From contig NZ_SUHQ01000017.1 of assembly GCF_004962245.1 (NCBI RefSeq), positions 85,009 through 149,008 of the forward strand: a DNA stretch of 64,000 bases. Reading direction: 5' to 3'. Positions within the stretch are counted from its first letter, which is position 1; each line of letters begins with the position of its first letter. The notes below the pieces were generated by a model. It was given only the letters and a program-made list of their open reading frames with translations, was not told where the DNA came from and ran no database searches. This stretch comes from Mesorhizobium sp. GTDB lineage: Bacteria; Pseudomonadota; Alphaproteobacteria; Rhizobiales; Rhizobiaceae. Positions 52,847 to 61,539 of this stretch are shown here, piece after piece. The translations under genes and the position numbers were made by a program.

Positions 52847-54475
52847 ATGCTCGGACTGATGCAGGAATGGCCGCTGCTTTGCCACAAGCTCATTGACAAC
52901 GCAGCCAGGCAGCACGGTGCGCGCGAGATCGTGTCGCGCTCGATCGAGGGTCCGATCGTCCGAACCACTTACGCCGAAATTCATCGCCGCGCCTTGCAGG
53001 TCGCCGAGCGACTCGAGCGTGATGGCTTTGGGCTTGGCGACCGCATCGCCACATTGGCCTGGAATACGGCGCGCCACATCGAAGCCTGGTACGGCATCAT
53101 GGGGGTCGGTGCGATCTACCACACGCTCAATCCGCGCCTCTTTCCCGAGCAGATCGTGTGGATCATGAACAATGCCGAAGACAAGGCGATTTTCGTCGAT
53201 CTGACATTCATGCCGCTGCTTGAAAAGATCGCCAGCGCGGTCACGTCGCTAAGAAAGGTGATCGTGCTGACCGACAAGGCGCACATGCCGCAAACGGCGC
53301 TGCCGAACGTCGTTGCCTATGAGGAATGGCTTGACGAAGCCGGCGGCGGCTTCGTCTGGAAGACGTTCGATGAAAACACCGCCGCAGGCATGTGCTACAC
53401 CTCGGGCACGACAGGCGATCCGAAAGGCGTCCTCTACAGCCACCGTTCCAACGTGCTGCACGCGATGATCGCTGCGATGCCCGACGCGATGGGCCTGTCG
53501 TCGCGCGATACCATACTGCCGGTCGTGCCGATGTTCCACGCCAATGCCTGGGGCCTTGGCCAGAGCGCGCCAATGATCGGCGCCAAGCTGGTCATGCCTG
53601 GCTGCAGGATGGACGGTGCCTCGATCTACGAGTTGCTCGACACCGAAAAGGTGACGTTCAGTGCCGCCGTGCCGACAGTGTGGTTGATGCTGCTCCAGCA
53701 TCTGGAGGAGACCGGCAAGAAACTCCCCTATCTGAACAAGGTCGTCATCGGCGGCTCATCCTGCCCGCGTGCGATCACGAGAAAGTTCCAGGACAACTAC
53801 GATGTTGAGGTCATCCATGCCTGGGGCATGACCGAAATGTCTCCGCTCGGCACGCTGTGTACGATGAAGCCGGACTATGCCGGGCTGGAGGGCGAAGCCC
53901 GGCTCGATGTCCAGAGTAAGCAGGGCTATCCACCCTTCGGCGTCGAAATGAAGGTGACGGACGACGACAACAACCCGCTGCCTTGGGACGGCAAGACGTT
54001 CGGGCGCTTGAAAGTCCGCGGACCGGCAGTCGCGCGCGCCTACTATGGCGGCGTCGGATCCGAACAGTTCGACGAAGAAGGCTGGTTCGATACCGGTGAT
54101 GTCGCCCACATCGACCCGGGCGGCTATATGCAGATCACCGACCGCGCCAAGGATGTTATCAAATCCGGCGGCGAATGGATTTCGACCATCGAGCTCGAGA
54201 ATCTCGCCGTCGGTCATCCGGATGTGGCGGAGGCGGCGGCGATTGGCATCCAACATGCAAAATGGGGCGAACGGCCTTTGCTTGTTGTCGTCCGAAAGCC
54301 GGGCCGGGAGCCGAGCAGGACGGATATCCTCGCTTTCATGAGCGGAAAGGTGGCAAAGTGGTGGATGCCCGACGACGTCGTCTTCGTCGCCGAAATCCCC
54401 CACACCGCGACCGGCAAAATCCAGAAGATCACCTTGCGCCAGCAGTTCAGGGACTATCGCCTTCCGACGGATTGA
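52847..54475 (+). CDS. AMP-dependent fatty acyl-CoA ligase
   Basis: Activates a carboxylic acid, probably a medium- or long-chain fatty acid, with ATP and CoA. 542 residues, the family norm. Motifs in order: P-loop YTSGTTGDPKGVLYSHRS, A5 HAWGMTEMSPLG, A7 GWFDTGDVAHIDPGGYMQIT and A8 DRAKDVIKSGGEWIS, with the A10 lysine in TATGKIQK. All catalytic positions are intact. GGGAGGAACAAA precedes the ATG. The next gene, 79 bases away, is a DUF1499 membrane protein. Confidence 0.94.
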   Translation: MLGLMQEWPLLCHKLIDNAARQHGAREIVSRSIEGPIVRTTYAEIHRRALQVAERLERDGFGLGDRIATLAWNTARHIEAWYGIMGVGAIYHTLNPRLFPEQIVWIMNNAEDKAIFVDLTFMPLLEKIASAVTSLRKVIVLTDKAHMPQTALPNVVAYEEWLDEAGGGFVWKTFDENTAAGMCYTSGTTGDPKGVLYSHRSNVLHAMIAAMPDAMGLSSRDTILPVVPMFHANAWGLGQSAPMIGAKLVMPGCRMDGASIYELLDTEKVTFSAAVPTVWLMLLQHLEETGKKLPYLNKVVIGGSSCPRAITRKFQDNYDVEVIHAWGMTEMSPLGTLCTMKPDYAGLEGEARLDVQSKQGYPPFGVEMKVTDDDNNPLPWDGKTFGRLKVRGPAVARAYYGGVGSEQFDEEGWFDTGDVAHIDPGGYMQITDRAKDVIKSGGEWISTIELENLAVGHPDVAEAAAIGIQHAKWGERPLLVVVRKPGREPSRTDILAFMSGKVAKWWMPDDVVFVAEIPHTATGKIQKITLRQQFRDYRLPTD

Positions 54476-54554
54476 CGGAGATGGTGCCTTTCGCCTTCAA
54501 GCCACCGCCAAGAAGCTCTAAACGTTCGTTCGGGTTGGAGCAGTCCGGAAAATA

Positions 54555-55337
54555 ATGGAAATTACCCAGCGACAGACGTCGAGGGCGGCCGGCTGGTCGC
54601 GGCGAACAGGCGCCTTTTCGGCGGTCCTGCTTCTGACCGTTCTCGTCGGCCATCGATATGACCTTGTCGAGACGCCGGCGTTCCTTTGGGTGCTCGGCAT
54701 TGTCGCGCTGCTTGCCGCCGTTGCGCTGCTATTCGCTGGCCTTGCCTTTTCGAGACTGTGGAATTTCGGCGACCGCGGCGGTCGCGATCTCACCGTCGGC
54801 ACGTTGCTCGCACTTCTGGTGCTTGTTCCCTATGGCGTTGCTGCCTACCGGGCAGCGACCTATCCGCCGCTTAGGGACATCTCGACGGATCTCGAGGATC
54901 CGCCGATGCTCGATACCAGCACTCGGACCGGGGATATGAACGCGCTTTCGCCACCGACCCCGGGCGAACAGCGCCTGCAGACTGAGACCTATCCGCTGGT
55001 CACCGGACGCAGCTACAATCTGCCTTTCGATCGTGTCCTGGAAGCGGTCGAAACCGTGCTCGATCCGCGGGATTGGCAGCTCACGGCGCCGTTTCCCGAT
55101 GCGAACGGGCAAAACGAGGTGACGATCGGCGCCTTGGCCAAGAGCTTCATCCTTGGCCTTCCAGCAGATGTCGCCATCCGCGTGGCCGAAGATGGCGATG
55201 CGATCATCGTCGACATGCGTTCGGCCTCCCGTTACGGCCGCTACGACCTTGGCGACAATGCGGCTCGTATCGTGGATTTCCTCGCCGAACTGGATCAGGA
55301 AGTCGCCGGCCAGGTGGGCACGGCCCCGGCCGAGTAG
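54555..55337 (+). CDS. DUF1499 membrane protein
   Basis: A 260-residue protein with three hydrophobic segments (about 20-37, 46-70 and 82-103). A DUF1499 domain follows, marked by YPLVTGRSYNLPFDRVLEAV, ETVLDPRDWQLTA and FGLP-like FILGLPADVAIRVAEDGD with SRYGRYDLGDNAARI near the end. The SR-G--D-G-N-RI motif is the family hallmark. Function unknown. It is likely in the same transcript as the acyl-CoA ligase. Confidence 0.88.
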   Translation: MEITQRQTSRAAGWSRRTGAFSAVLLLTVLVGHRYDLVETPAFLWVLGIVALLAAVALLFAGLAFSRLWNFGDRGGRDLTVGTLLALLVLVPYGVAAYRAATYPPLRDISTDLEDPPMLDTSTRTGDMNALSPPTPGEQRLQTETYPLVTGRSYNLPFDRVLEAVETVLDPRDWQLTAPFPDANGQNEVTIGALAKSFILGLPADVAIRVAEDGDAIIVDMRSASRYGRYDLGDNAARIVDFLAELDQEVAGQVGTAPAE

Positions 55338-55340
55338 CGC

Positions 55341-56249
55341 CTACGGGACGGGCGTGAAAATGCCGTCGATGGCAGGGTCGCCGTCGGTGCTCACCTGACC
55401 GCGCGCCACCAGGTCCTCCAGATGGGCAAGCACGGACAGGCCGGCAGCGCCATGGAGACGCGGGTCGGTATCCCTGTAGATCGCCTTGACCATGTCCTTG
55501 ATCGTCCGGTCGCCGCTTCTGATCCGCTCTAGGATCGCGCGTTCACGCATTTTGCGATGGCTCTTCAATCCGCGCATGAAGCTGCGCGGCGCGGTCACCG
55601 GCCCACCATGGCCGGGCAGCAGCAGGTGGTCGCCGCGCTCGATCAGCCGATCCAGTGAGATCATGTAGTCGGCCATGGCGCCATCGGGCGGCGCAACGAT
55701 GGAGGTCGCCCAAGCCATGACATGATCGGCCGAGAACAGGACGCCGGTCCCTTCCAGCGCAAAGGCCGCGTGATTGGCGGCATGACCCGGCGTCAGCACC
55801 GTTCTGACCGCCCAGCCGTCGCCCTTGACCACCGTATCGTCGGCAAGCGCGACATCCGGATTAAAGGCGGTGTCGGCGCTGGCATCGAGCGGATTGACCT
55901 CGCCGATGCGCAGCGGCCTCGCCGGGCGATGCGGGCCTTCGGCCAGGACAATGGCACCGGTGCGCTGCTTCAGCCGGGCTGCCAGCGGAGAATGGTCACG
56001 ATGCGTGTGGCTGACGAAAATGTGGCTGACCGGCCTGTCTGCGATCACTTCGAGCAATGTCTTGAGATGCGCGTCGTCATCCGGCCCCGGATCGATCACC
56101 GCCAGCATCTTGCGCCCGACGATGTAGCTGTTGGTGCCGTGAAAGGTGAACGGGCTGGGGTTTGGGGCGGTGACCCGAAGCACGTCGGGCGCGACGGTTA
56201 CGCCCCGGCCGTAGGACGGGTCGAAGCTTGTGTCGAATTTCAGCGCCAT
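55341..56249 (-). CDS. MBL-fold metallohydrolase (LACTB2-like)
   Basis: A 302-residue metallo-beta-lactamase-fold protein. Markers are FHGTNSYIVGRKMLAVIDPG, the metal motif FVSHTHRDHSPLA (HxHxDH), TPGHAANHAAFALEG, LFSADHVMAW and HLLLPGHGGPV, followed by a winged C-terminal helix bundle (REPAILERI-like KMRERAILERIRSGDRTIKD). This is the LACTB2/RNase-like arrangement. The open frame upstream to 56642 is a shadow; ATG 56249 gives the family length. It is convergent with the DUF1499 gene, three bases apart, and divergent from bioY. Confidence 0.92.
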   Translation of the reverse strand: MALKFDTSFDPSYGRGVTVAPDVLRVTAPNPSPFTFHGTNSYIVGRKMLAVIDPGPDDDAHLKTLLEVIADRPVSHIFVSHTHRDHSPLAARLKQRTGAIVLAEGPHRPARPLRIGEVNPLDASADTAFNPDVALADDTVVKGDGWAVRTVLTPGHAANHAAFALEGTGVLFSADHVMAWATSIVAPPDGAMADYMISLDRLIERGDHLLLPGHGGPVTAPRSFMRGLKSHRKMRERAILERIRSGDRTIKDMVKAIYRDTDPRLHGAAGLSVLAHLEDLVARGQVSTDGDPAIDGIFTPVP

Positions 56250-56365
56250 GGCCAGTATCGTAGAGCTCTGTTTGGGGAAGGGCAAAATCGATTGCCGCAT
56301 AGCACGGAAGCCAATATAGGAAAACGCAAGGCCGCGATTTGCGGCAGTCCGGAATGAGGAAGACC

Positions 56366-56956
56366 ATGGCAATTGCAACGACGATGCGTCCGCTTGTTTC
56401 TCTCGCTTTGCCTGAAAAGGGCGCGGCTCGCCTGGCAACGCAGCTTTTGCTTGCGATCGTCGGAACGCTGGTGCTGACCTTGTCGGCCAAGACGAAAGTC
56501 GTGCTCGGACCGGTCGACATCTCGATGCAGACCTTAGCCGTCTTTCTAATCGCCGCAACGTTCGGCATGCGCCTCGGCGTCGCGACGCTGCTTCTTTACA
56601 TGGCGGAGGGCGCCATGGGCTTTCCGGTCTTCCAGAGCACACCGGAAAAGGGCATCGGCATCGCCTACATGCTCGGCTCGACCGGCGGTTATCTTGCCGG
56701 CTTCGTGGTCATGGCGGCGATCGTCGGTTGGGCGGCCGATCGCGGCTGGGATCGCTATCCGATCAAGCTCTTCAATGCGATTCTGGTCGCTGAAATCGTC
56801 ATGATGGCGTTGGGCTTTGCCTGGCTGGCGCTGCTCATCGGCCCGGAAAAATCGTGGCAGTTCGGCGTCGTTCCTTTCATCGTTGGTGACCTTATCAAGG
56901 TCGCCCTGGCAGCGAGCCTTGTACCGGCTGTCTGGTCGCTGCTCAAACGCCCCTGA
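56366..56956 (+). CDS. bioY: biotin transporter BioY
   Basis: Substrate-specific membrane component of a biotin ECF transporter, 196 residues with about six helices. The BioY blocks are LGPVDISMQTLAVFLIAATF, LYMAEGAMGFPVFQS and YMLGSTGGYLAGFVV, with an IVGDLIKVALAASLVPA helix at the end. GAGGAAG precedes ATG 56366. No bioMN genes are adjacent, so it may act alone or share an energising module. This gene is typical in rhizobia, which need external biotin. Confidence 0.93.
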   Translation: MAIATTMRPLVSLALPEKGAARLATQLLLAIVGTLVLTLSAKTKVVLGPVDISMQTLAVFLIAATFGMRLGVATLLLYMAEGAMGFPVFQSTPEKGIGIAYMLGSTGGYLAGFVVMAAIVGWAADRGWDRYPIKLFNAILVAEIVMMALGFAWLALLIGPEKSWQFGVVPFIVGDLIKVALAASLVPAVWSLLKRP

Positions 56957-57413
56957 ACTCCGCTCGATGGATCGGACTCAGCCCTGATCGGATTTACGCA
57001 TCCGCAGGGATGTGGTGCGTGGGAATGATCCTTTCAGCGACGGCCTGACGACGATGAACAATGAGAGGCTGGGCAGAAACAAAATTTGGCCAGCATCTGC
57101 TTCGCAATACTTTGCTAACGATACCGTCACACTATGGTCAAGTCGGCGGATTAAGGAGCAGACCAGCCAGCGATTCGTCGCGAGCCAGCGTAACCAAGCA
57201 GCTACGCATCGGCGCTATTTGCGGGATACCGTTGCTTGGATAGCTTAAAAAGAAAGCGGCTCGATGATTTTTTAGGCGCAGCTAAAATTGTTAGACAATA
57301 GCAGAAATTTTTTCGGCGAATCGTCTCTATTCTCGCGAGATAGTTGCTTGCTGGTGTCCTCATCCTGTCGTAACCGTTGCCGCAACATGCCGAGAACCAC
57401 CAGAGGAAGACGC
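56957..57413. other. 457-bp AT-richer region before the NusG-like gene
   Basis: No gene. The stretch from about 57240 to 57330 is markedly AT-rich (runs of T and TAAAATTGTTAGACAATA) and probably holds the promoter of the exopolysaccharide locus and its NusG-like factor. I cannot fix the promoter boxes. Confidence 0.45.
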
Positions 57414-57977
57414 GTGATTCGCTCGGAAGAGACAATTCCAAAGGCTAATATAATATCACAACAGCCCGCCGCCGGCGCCGCAGTGCGCTGGTACGCCGCC
57501 AGCGTCTTTCCGGGAAAAGAAGACGTCGCCGAACGGCATCTCCGGATGCAGGGGTTTGACCCGTTTGTGCCTCGCTGCGAGAAGACTACACGTCATGCCC
57601 GGCGCATCGAGACGCGACCGGCTGCATATTTTCCAGGTTACATGTTCATCGCCCTCGACGTCGCGCTGCAGCGGTGGCGCTCGGTCAATGGAACGTTCGG
57701 CGTGCGCTCGCTCATCATGCAGGGCGAGCGGCCATTGCCGGTCCCCTCAGGGTTGGTTGAGCGCTTCATAGCCCTGACTGGCGGGGACGGCCTCCTTGAT
57801 TTCAGGGGAGGCCTTACTGCAGGCGCATCGGTTCGGATTCTTTCAGGTCCTTTCGCGGAGATGATCGGTCGCCTTGACCGACTCGATCCAGCGGGAAGGG
57901 CCCGGGTTCTGGTGGCGATCATGAACGGCGAAATCCCTGTTGACCTGGATTCGAGGGAACTCGTCGCGATCGCATAG
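57414..57977 (+). CDS. specialised NusG/RfaH-like antitermination factor
   Basis: A 187-residue NusG paralogue. The NGN domain has VRWYAASVFPGKEDVAERHL, MQGFDPFVPRCEK and AAYFPGYMFIALDV (the RfaH-like PGY-F). A KOW domain follows with AGASVRILSGPFAEMIGRLD. I place the start at GTG 57414, eight bases after GAGGAAG; ATG 57387 has no ribosome site. It sits first in an exopolysaccharide locus with no secE or rpl genes, so it is a dedicated elongation factor for the long operon rather than the housekeeping NusG. See the ops-like leader that follows. Confidence 0.88.
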   Translation: MIRSEETIPKANIISQQPAAGAAVRWYAASVFPGKEDVAERHLRMQGFDPFVPRCEKTTRHARRIETRPAAYFPGYMFIALDVALQRWRSVNGTFGVRSLIMQGERPLPVPSGLVERFIALTGGDGLLDFRGGLTAGASVRILSGPFAEMIGRLDRLDPAGRARVLVAIMNGEIPVDLDSRELVAIA

Positions 57978-58023
57978 CCGCAATTGACGCCCGGTCGTGC
58001 GGTGCAAGCTGTTGGAAGGTTCG

Positions 58024-58053
58024 CTCTCGGGTTTCACCCGGGAGTGCGGTAGC
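58024..58053 (+). promoter_or_regulatory. leader hairpin plus ops-like octamer
   Basis: A 9-bp stem (58024-58032 with 58036-58044, one G-T pair) with a TTC loop lies one base before GCGGTAGC at 58046-58053. The octamer equals positions 2-9 of the enterobacterial ops element (GGCGGTAGC), the pause and recruitment site for RfaH. It sits between the NusG-like gene and the first polysaccharide gene, on the transcribed strand. Confidence 0.5.
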
Positions 58054-58244
58054 CATTGTTGGAGGACTACGCATTTGGTCGACCCGGCGAAACAGATGGG
58101 TCAATTGAAGGCCGCTGCCCCGGCCCGGCATGTCGATCTGGCCGGTCGATGAATTTTGATTGAAATCCTTGTAGTCGGATTTTAAGAATTATCGAACCAA
58201 AAATTGAGAATAGTCGAGTTGATTAGCGATCTGCCAGAGAGTGC

Positions 58245-59531
58245 TTGGAATTGAACGCTCCCATCATAAAGCCGCAAACTCAGCGGCATCTTCTGCACCG
58301 AATTAGATTTCAACTTCTTGGCGGACTGTCTTTTGCGATTTTGGCGCCTGCGCTTGTCCGAATTGCAGCTGATCCTTCGTTTATTTATTACTCAAATTTG
58401 CAGATAACGATTTTTGCAGCATTTGTAGCGCATACTGGAGGCTTCTTTTCATTTCGCAGAATAGGAAATTTCCCAGGCGTTGCGGCTGCCGGTTACATTT
58501 TGCCAACATTTGCAATTTCTTATGGAATTGCGTATTTCACGATTTTCTTGCTTAGAATTGACTACAGCGGCTACCAAGCCGCCAGTAGTTTAACATTGTC
58601 AATTCTCTGGTATTTCGGTTTGAGTATCCTGAGCAGGCGTCTGGATCCGTACAGTCTCGCCGTGGTTCCTGGCGGGGCTGTCAATCGTCTTGAAGAGATT
58701 AGCGGCGTGAATTGGCATTGGCTCGGGTCCCCAGACACTGTTGTTGACCGCGTAAGCGGCGTCGTTGCCGACCTTCGTGCCGAACTATCTGATGATTGGG
58801 AGCGCTACATAGCCGATCAGGCTCTTGCAGGCGTTCCCGTCTATCACGTCAAGCAGATCAGTGAGTCGCTGACGGGTCGCGTCGAAATCGAGCATTTGTC
58901 CGAAAACACGTTGGGTTCGCTCAATCCGAATCAGGCGTACATCAAAATCAAGCAGGCGATCGATTGGGTCAGTGCAGTCCTGGCTCTGATAATGTTGGCG
59001 CCGTTCTTGGTCTTGATCGCCCTGATGATAAGGCTGGAATCCCCTGGTCCCGCTATATTTCGCCAGGAACGCCTCGGATACGGCGGAAGATCGTTTACGG
59101 TCTACAAGTTCCGAACGATGACCGTCAGCGCACCTGAGGTGGCAAACGTTCGCAGTCTTGCCGTCACGAAGCCGGGTGATAGCAGGGTAACCCGGCTCGG
59201 TCGCTTTCTTCGAAGAAGCAGAATTGACGAACTGCCGCAGTTGATAAACATCGTCCGTTCGGAGATGAGCTGGATTGGGCCGCGGCCCGAAGCGACAGTG
59301 TTGTCTTCTCACTATTCCGTGGCGTTGCCATTCTATCGCTATCGAAACATCGTCCGCCCCGGAATTACGGGGTGGGCTCAGGTAAATCAAGGGTATGTAT
59401 CGGACGACGACGACGAGATCGAAAAACTGCATTACGATTTCTACTACATCAAAAATTTCTCGCCATGGCTTGATATTATCATTGTGCTAAGGACACTGAA
59501 AACGGTGTTAAACGGGTTTGGATCTCGATAG
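58245..59531 (+). CDS. polyprenyl glycosylphosphotransferase (priming sugar transferase)
   Basis: Transfers the first sugar-1-phosphate onto undecaprenyl phosphate for exopolysaccharide assembly. 428 residues. About four membrane segments (25-125) form the WbaP/ExoY-like N-terminal part, followed by a degraded nucleotide-binding region. A further helix (SAVLALIMLAPFLVLIALMI) precedes the catalytic domain, with RQERLGYGGRSFTVYKFRTM, RRSRIDELPQLINIVRSEMS and WIGPRPEAT. Starts are TTG 58245 or TTG 58251. The first 120 codons are AT-richer than the neighbours, a sign of transfer or relaxed selection. Confidence 0.92.
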   Translation: MELNAPIIKPQTQRHLLHRIRFQLLGGLSFAILAPALVRIAADPSFIYYSNLQITIFAAFVAHTGGFFSFRRIGNFPGVAAAGYILPTFAISYGIAYFTIFLLRIDYSGYQAASSLTLSILWYFGLSILSRRLDPYSLAVVPGGAVNRLEEISGVNWHWLGSPDTVVDRVSGVVADLRAELSDDWERYIADQALAGVPVYHVKQISESLTGRVEIEHLSENTLGSLNPNQAYIKIKQAIDWVSAVLALIMLAPFLVLIALMIRLESPGPAIFRQERLGYGGRSFTVYKFRTMTVSAPEVANVRSLAVTKPGDSRVTRLGRFLRRSRIDELPQLINIVRSEMSWIGPRPEATVLSSHYSVALPFYRYRNIVRPGITGWAQVNQGYVSDDDDEIEKLHYDFYYIKNFSPWLDIIIVLRTLKTVLNGFGSR

Positions 59532-59629
59532 TAACCAAGCTGAATTTGGTCTGTTCCATTCGTCGAATGCGGCATCGACTGACTGGGTAACGCTATGGTT
59601 GTGTTTATAAAGCTGCCGAAGGGAATGAA

Positions 59630-60724
59630 ATGAGCCGAAAAACCGCATTGATTACCGGCATCACTGGCCAGGATGGTGCCTATCTTGCCGATCTTCTGCT
59701 TGCCAAGGGATATGCAGTCCATGGTATCAAACGGCGATCGTCTTCATTCAATACGGGACGTATCGATCATCTCTACCAGGACCCGCATGAAAGCAGCGTG
59801 AACTTCTCGCTGCACTATGGCGATATGACCGATGCAACAAACCTGATCCGCATCATTCAGGAAGTGCAGCCGGATGAGATCTACAATCTCGCTGCGCAAT
59901 CACACGTTCAGGTGAGTTTCGAGACTGCGGAATATACGGCTAATGCCGACGCGATAGGCACATTGCGTCTACTTGAAGCCATCCGGTTGCTTGGCCTCAC
60001 AAAGAAGACGCGTTTTTACCAGGCTTCGACGTCCGAGCTCTACGGCAAGGTGCAGGAGATCCCGCAAAAGGAAACGACGCCTTTTTACCCTCGGTCGCCT
60101 TATGCAGCGGCAAAGATCTATGGATACTGGATCACAGTAAACTATCGCGAAGCCTATGGCATTCACGCTTCCAACGGAATCCTGTTCAACCATGAAAGCC
60201 CGCTGCGTGGTGAAACATTTGTCACGCGCAAGATCACCCGAGCCGCTGCCGCCATCAGCCTTGGCCTTCAGGACAAGCTCTATCTCGGCAATCTGTCCGC
60301 TGAGCGCGATTGGGGGCATGCGCGCGACTATGTCGAGGGCATGTGGAGAATTCTCCAGCAGGACGTCCCTGACGATTATGTTCTGGCGACAGGGGTGAAA
60401 AATTCCGTTCGAAAATTTGTGGAACTCGCCTTCGCCGAAGTGGGGGTTCGCATTCAATGGAACGGCTCCGGGGTCGACGAAAAGGGCATCGACACGAAGA
60501 CCGGCAGGATATTGGTGGAGGTTGATCCACGCTACTTCCGCCCGACCGAAGTCGACCTGCTGATCGGCGATCCCTCGAAGGCCGAACGTGCGCTTGGCTG
60601 GAAGGCAACGACATCACTTGACGAGATGGTGCGCGAGATGGTCCAGTCCGACCTCAAGGTCGTGGAACGCGAATACGAGCATCGCCGGCTTGACGAAGAG
60701 CACGGTCGCAAGGCGGCTCAGTAG
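59630..60724 (+). CDS. gmd: GDP-mannose 4,6-dehydratase
   Basis: Converts GDP-mannose to GDP-4-keto-6-deoxymannose, the precursor of fucose, rhamnose or perosamine in polysaccharide. 364 residues, family length. NAD-binding ALITGITGQDGAYLADLLL, then VHGIKRRSSSFNTGRIDHLY. The catalytic segments are YQASTSELYG and PRSPYAAAKIYGYW (Tyr-Lys), with NGILFNHESPLRGETFVTRK and RDWGHARDYVEGMW. All active-site residues are present. ATG 59630 follows AAGGGAATGAA. No fucose synthase (fcl) or rmd gene is seen within the window. Confidence 0.96.
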   Translation: MSRKTALITGITGQDGAYLADLLLAKGYAVHGIKRRSSSFNTGRIDHLYQDPHESSVNFSLHYGDMTDATNLIRIIQEVQPDEIYNLAAQSHVQVSFETAEYTANADAIGTLRLLEAIRLLGLTKKTRFYQASTSELYGKVQEIPQKETTPFYPRSPYAAAKIYGYWITVNYREAYGIHASNGILFNHESPLRGETFVTRKITRAAAAISLGLQDKLYLGNLSAERDWGHARDYVEGMWRILQQDVPDDYVLATGVKNSVRKFVELAFAEVGVRIQWNGSGVDEKGIDTKTGRILVEVDPRYFRPTEVDLLIGDPSKAERALGWKATTSLDEMVREMVQSDLKVVEREYEHRRLDEEHGRKAAQ

Positions 60725-60738
60725 CTGCGAAAAGTCCC

Positions 60739-61539
60739 GTGAATATGAAGATCTCCGTTCTAACGGTCTGCTGGAATTCGGCGGCAACGATCAGGCATAC
60801 GCTCGACAGTTTTTTTGCCCAGGACCATGGTGACAAGGAACTGGTCGTGGTCGATGGAGCCTCGACCGACGAAACGCTCTCGATTGTTCGCTCCTATGCC
60901 GATAAACGACTGCAGATCGTCAGCGAGCCGGACAGAGGCATGTATGACGCCCTGAATAAAGGGCTTGCGCTTTGCTGCGGCGATGCAATCGGGGCTCTCA
61001 ATGCGGACGACGCGTTTCACGACCGGTCCGTGCTGGGCAAGATCAGCATGGCGCTCGCTGATGCCGACATTGTCCACGGTCATCTTGACTTTGTGGACAA
61101 CCACGAGAGCAAGCGGGTGGTTCGTCGCTGGCGGGCAGAACCCAGACCTCAAAATGGGTTTCGTTCGGGGTGGATGCCCGCTCACCCGACCTTCTATGTT
61201 CGGCGCGGCGTTGCCGAGAAGGTTGGGTCGTTCGATCTGACGCTCAAAGTCTCCTCCGACTACGACTGGATGCTGCGGGCCGTCGAGCTTCATGGCTTTA
61301 GGATTGCGACGATGGATCAGGTTCTGGTCGACATGATGGTGGGAGGCGCAAGCACAAGGAGCTTGCGTTCCCACATCGGGCATAATCTGGAAGCGCTGCG
61401 GTCTAGACGCCGTTGGCTTGGATCAGGTCCTGTCGACTACGCGCTGGTTGCTAAGCCGGCGCGCAAGCTGGGGCAATTTTTCGGCATCAACAGTGCCGGC
61501 ACTGCGCCAAGCAAAGCCGGCATGGAGCAAGCTGAATAG
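60739..61539 (+). CDS. family 2 glycosyltransferase
   Basis: GT-A-fold transferase of 266 residues. N-terminal KISVLTVCWNSAATIRHTLD, then ELVVVDGASTDETLSIV, EPDRGMYDALNKGLALCCGD and IGALNADDAFHDRS (DxD). A later block, WMPAHPTFYVRRGVAEKVGS, followed by SSDYDWMLRAV, matches the WcaA/WcaE-type colanic-acid transferases. It starts 14 bases after gmd. Its stop overlaps the next transferase start by one base. Confidence 0.92.
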   Translation: MNMKISVLTVCWNSAATIRHTLDSFFAQDHGDKELVVVDGASTDETLSIVRSYADKRLQIVSEPDRGMYDALNKGLALCCGDAIGALNADDAFHDRSVLGKISMALADADIVHGHLDFVDNHESKRVVRRWRAEPRPQNGFRSGWMPAHPTFYVRRGVAEKVGSFDLTLKVSSDYDWMLRAVELHGFRIATMDQVLVDMMVGGASTRSLRSHIGHNLEALRSRRRWLGSGPVDYALVAKPARKLGQFFGINSAGTAPSKAGMEQAE

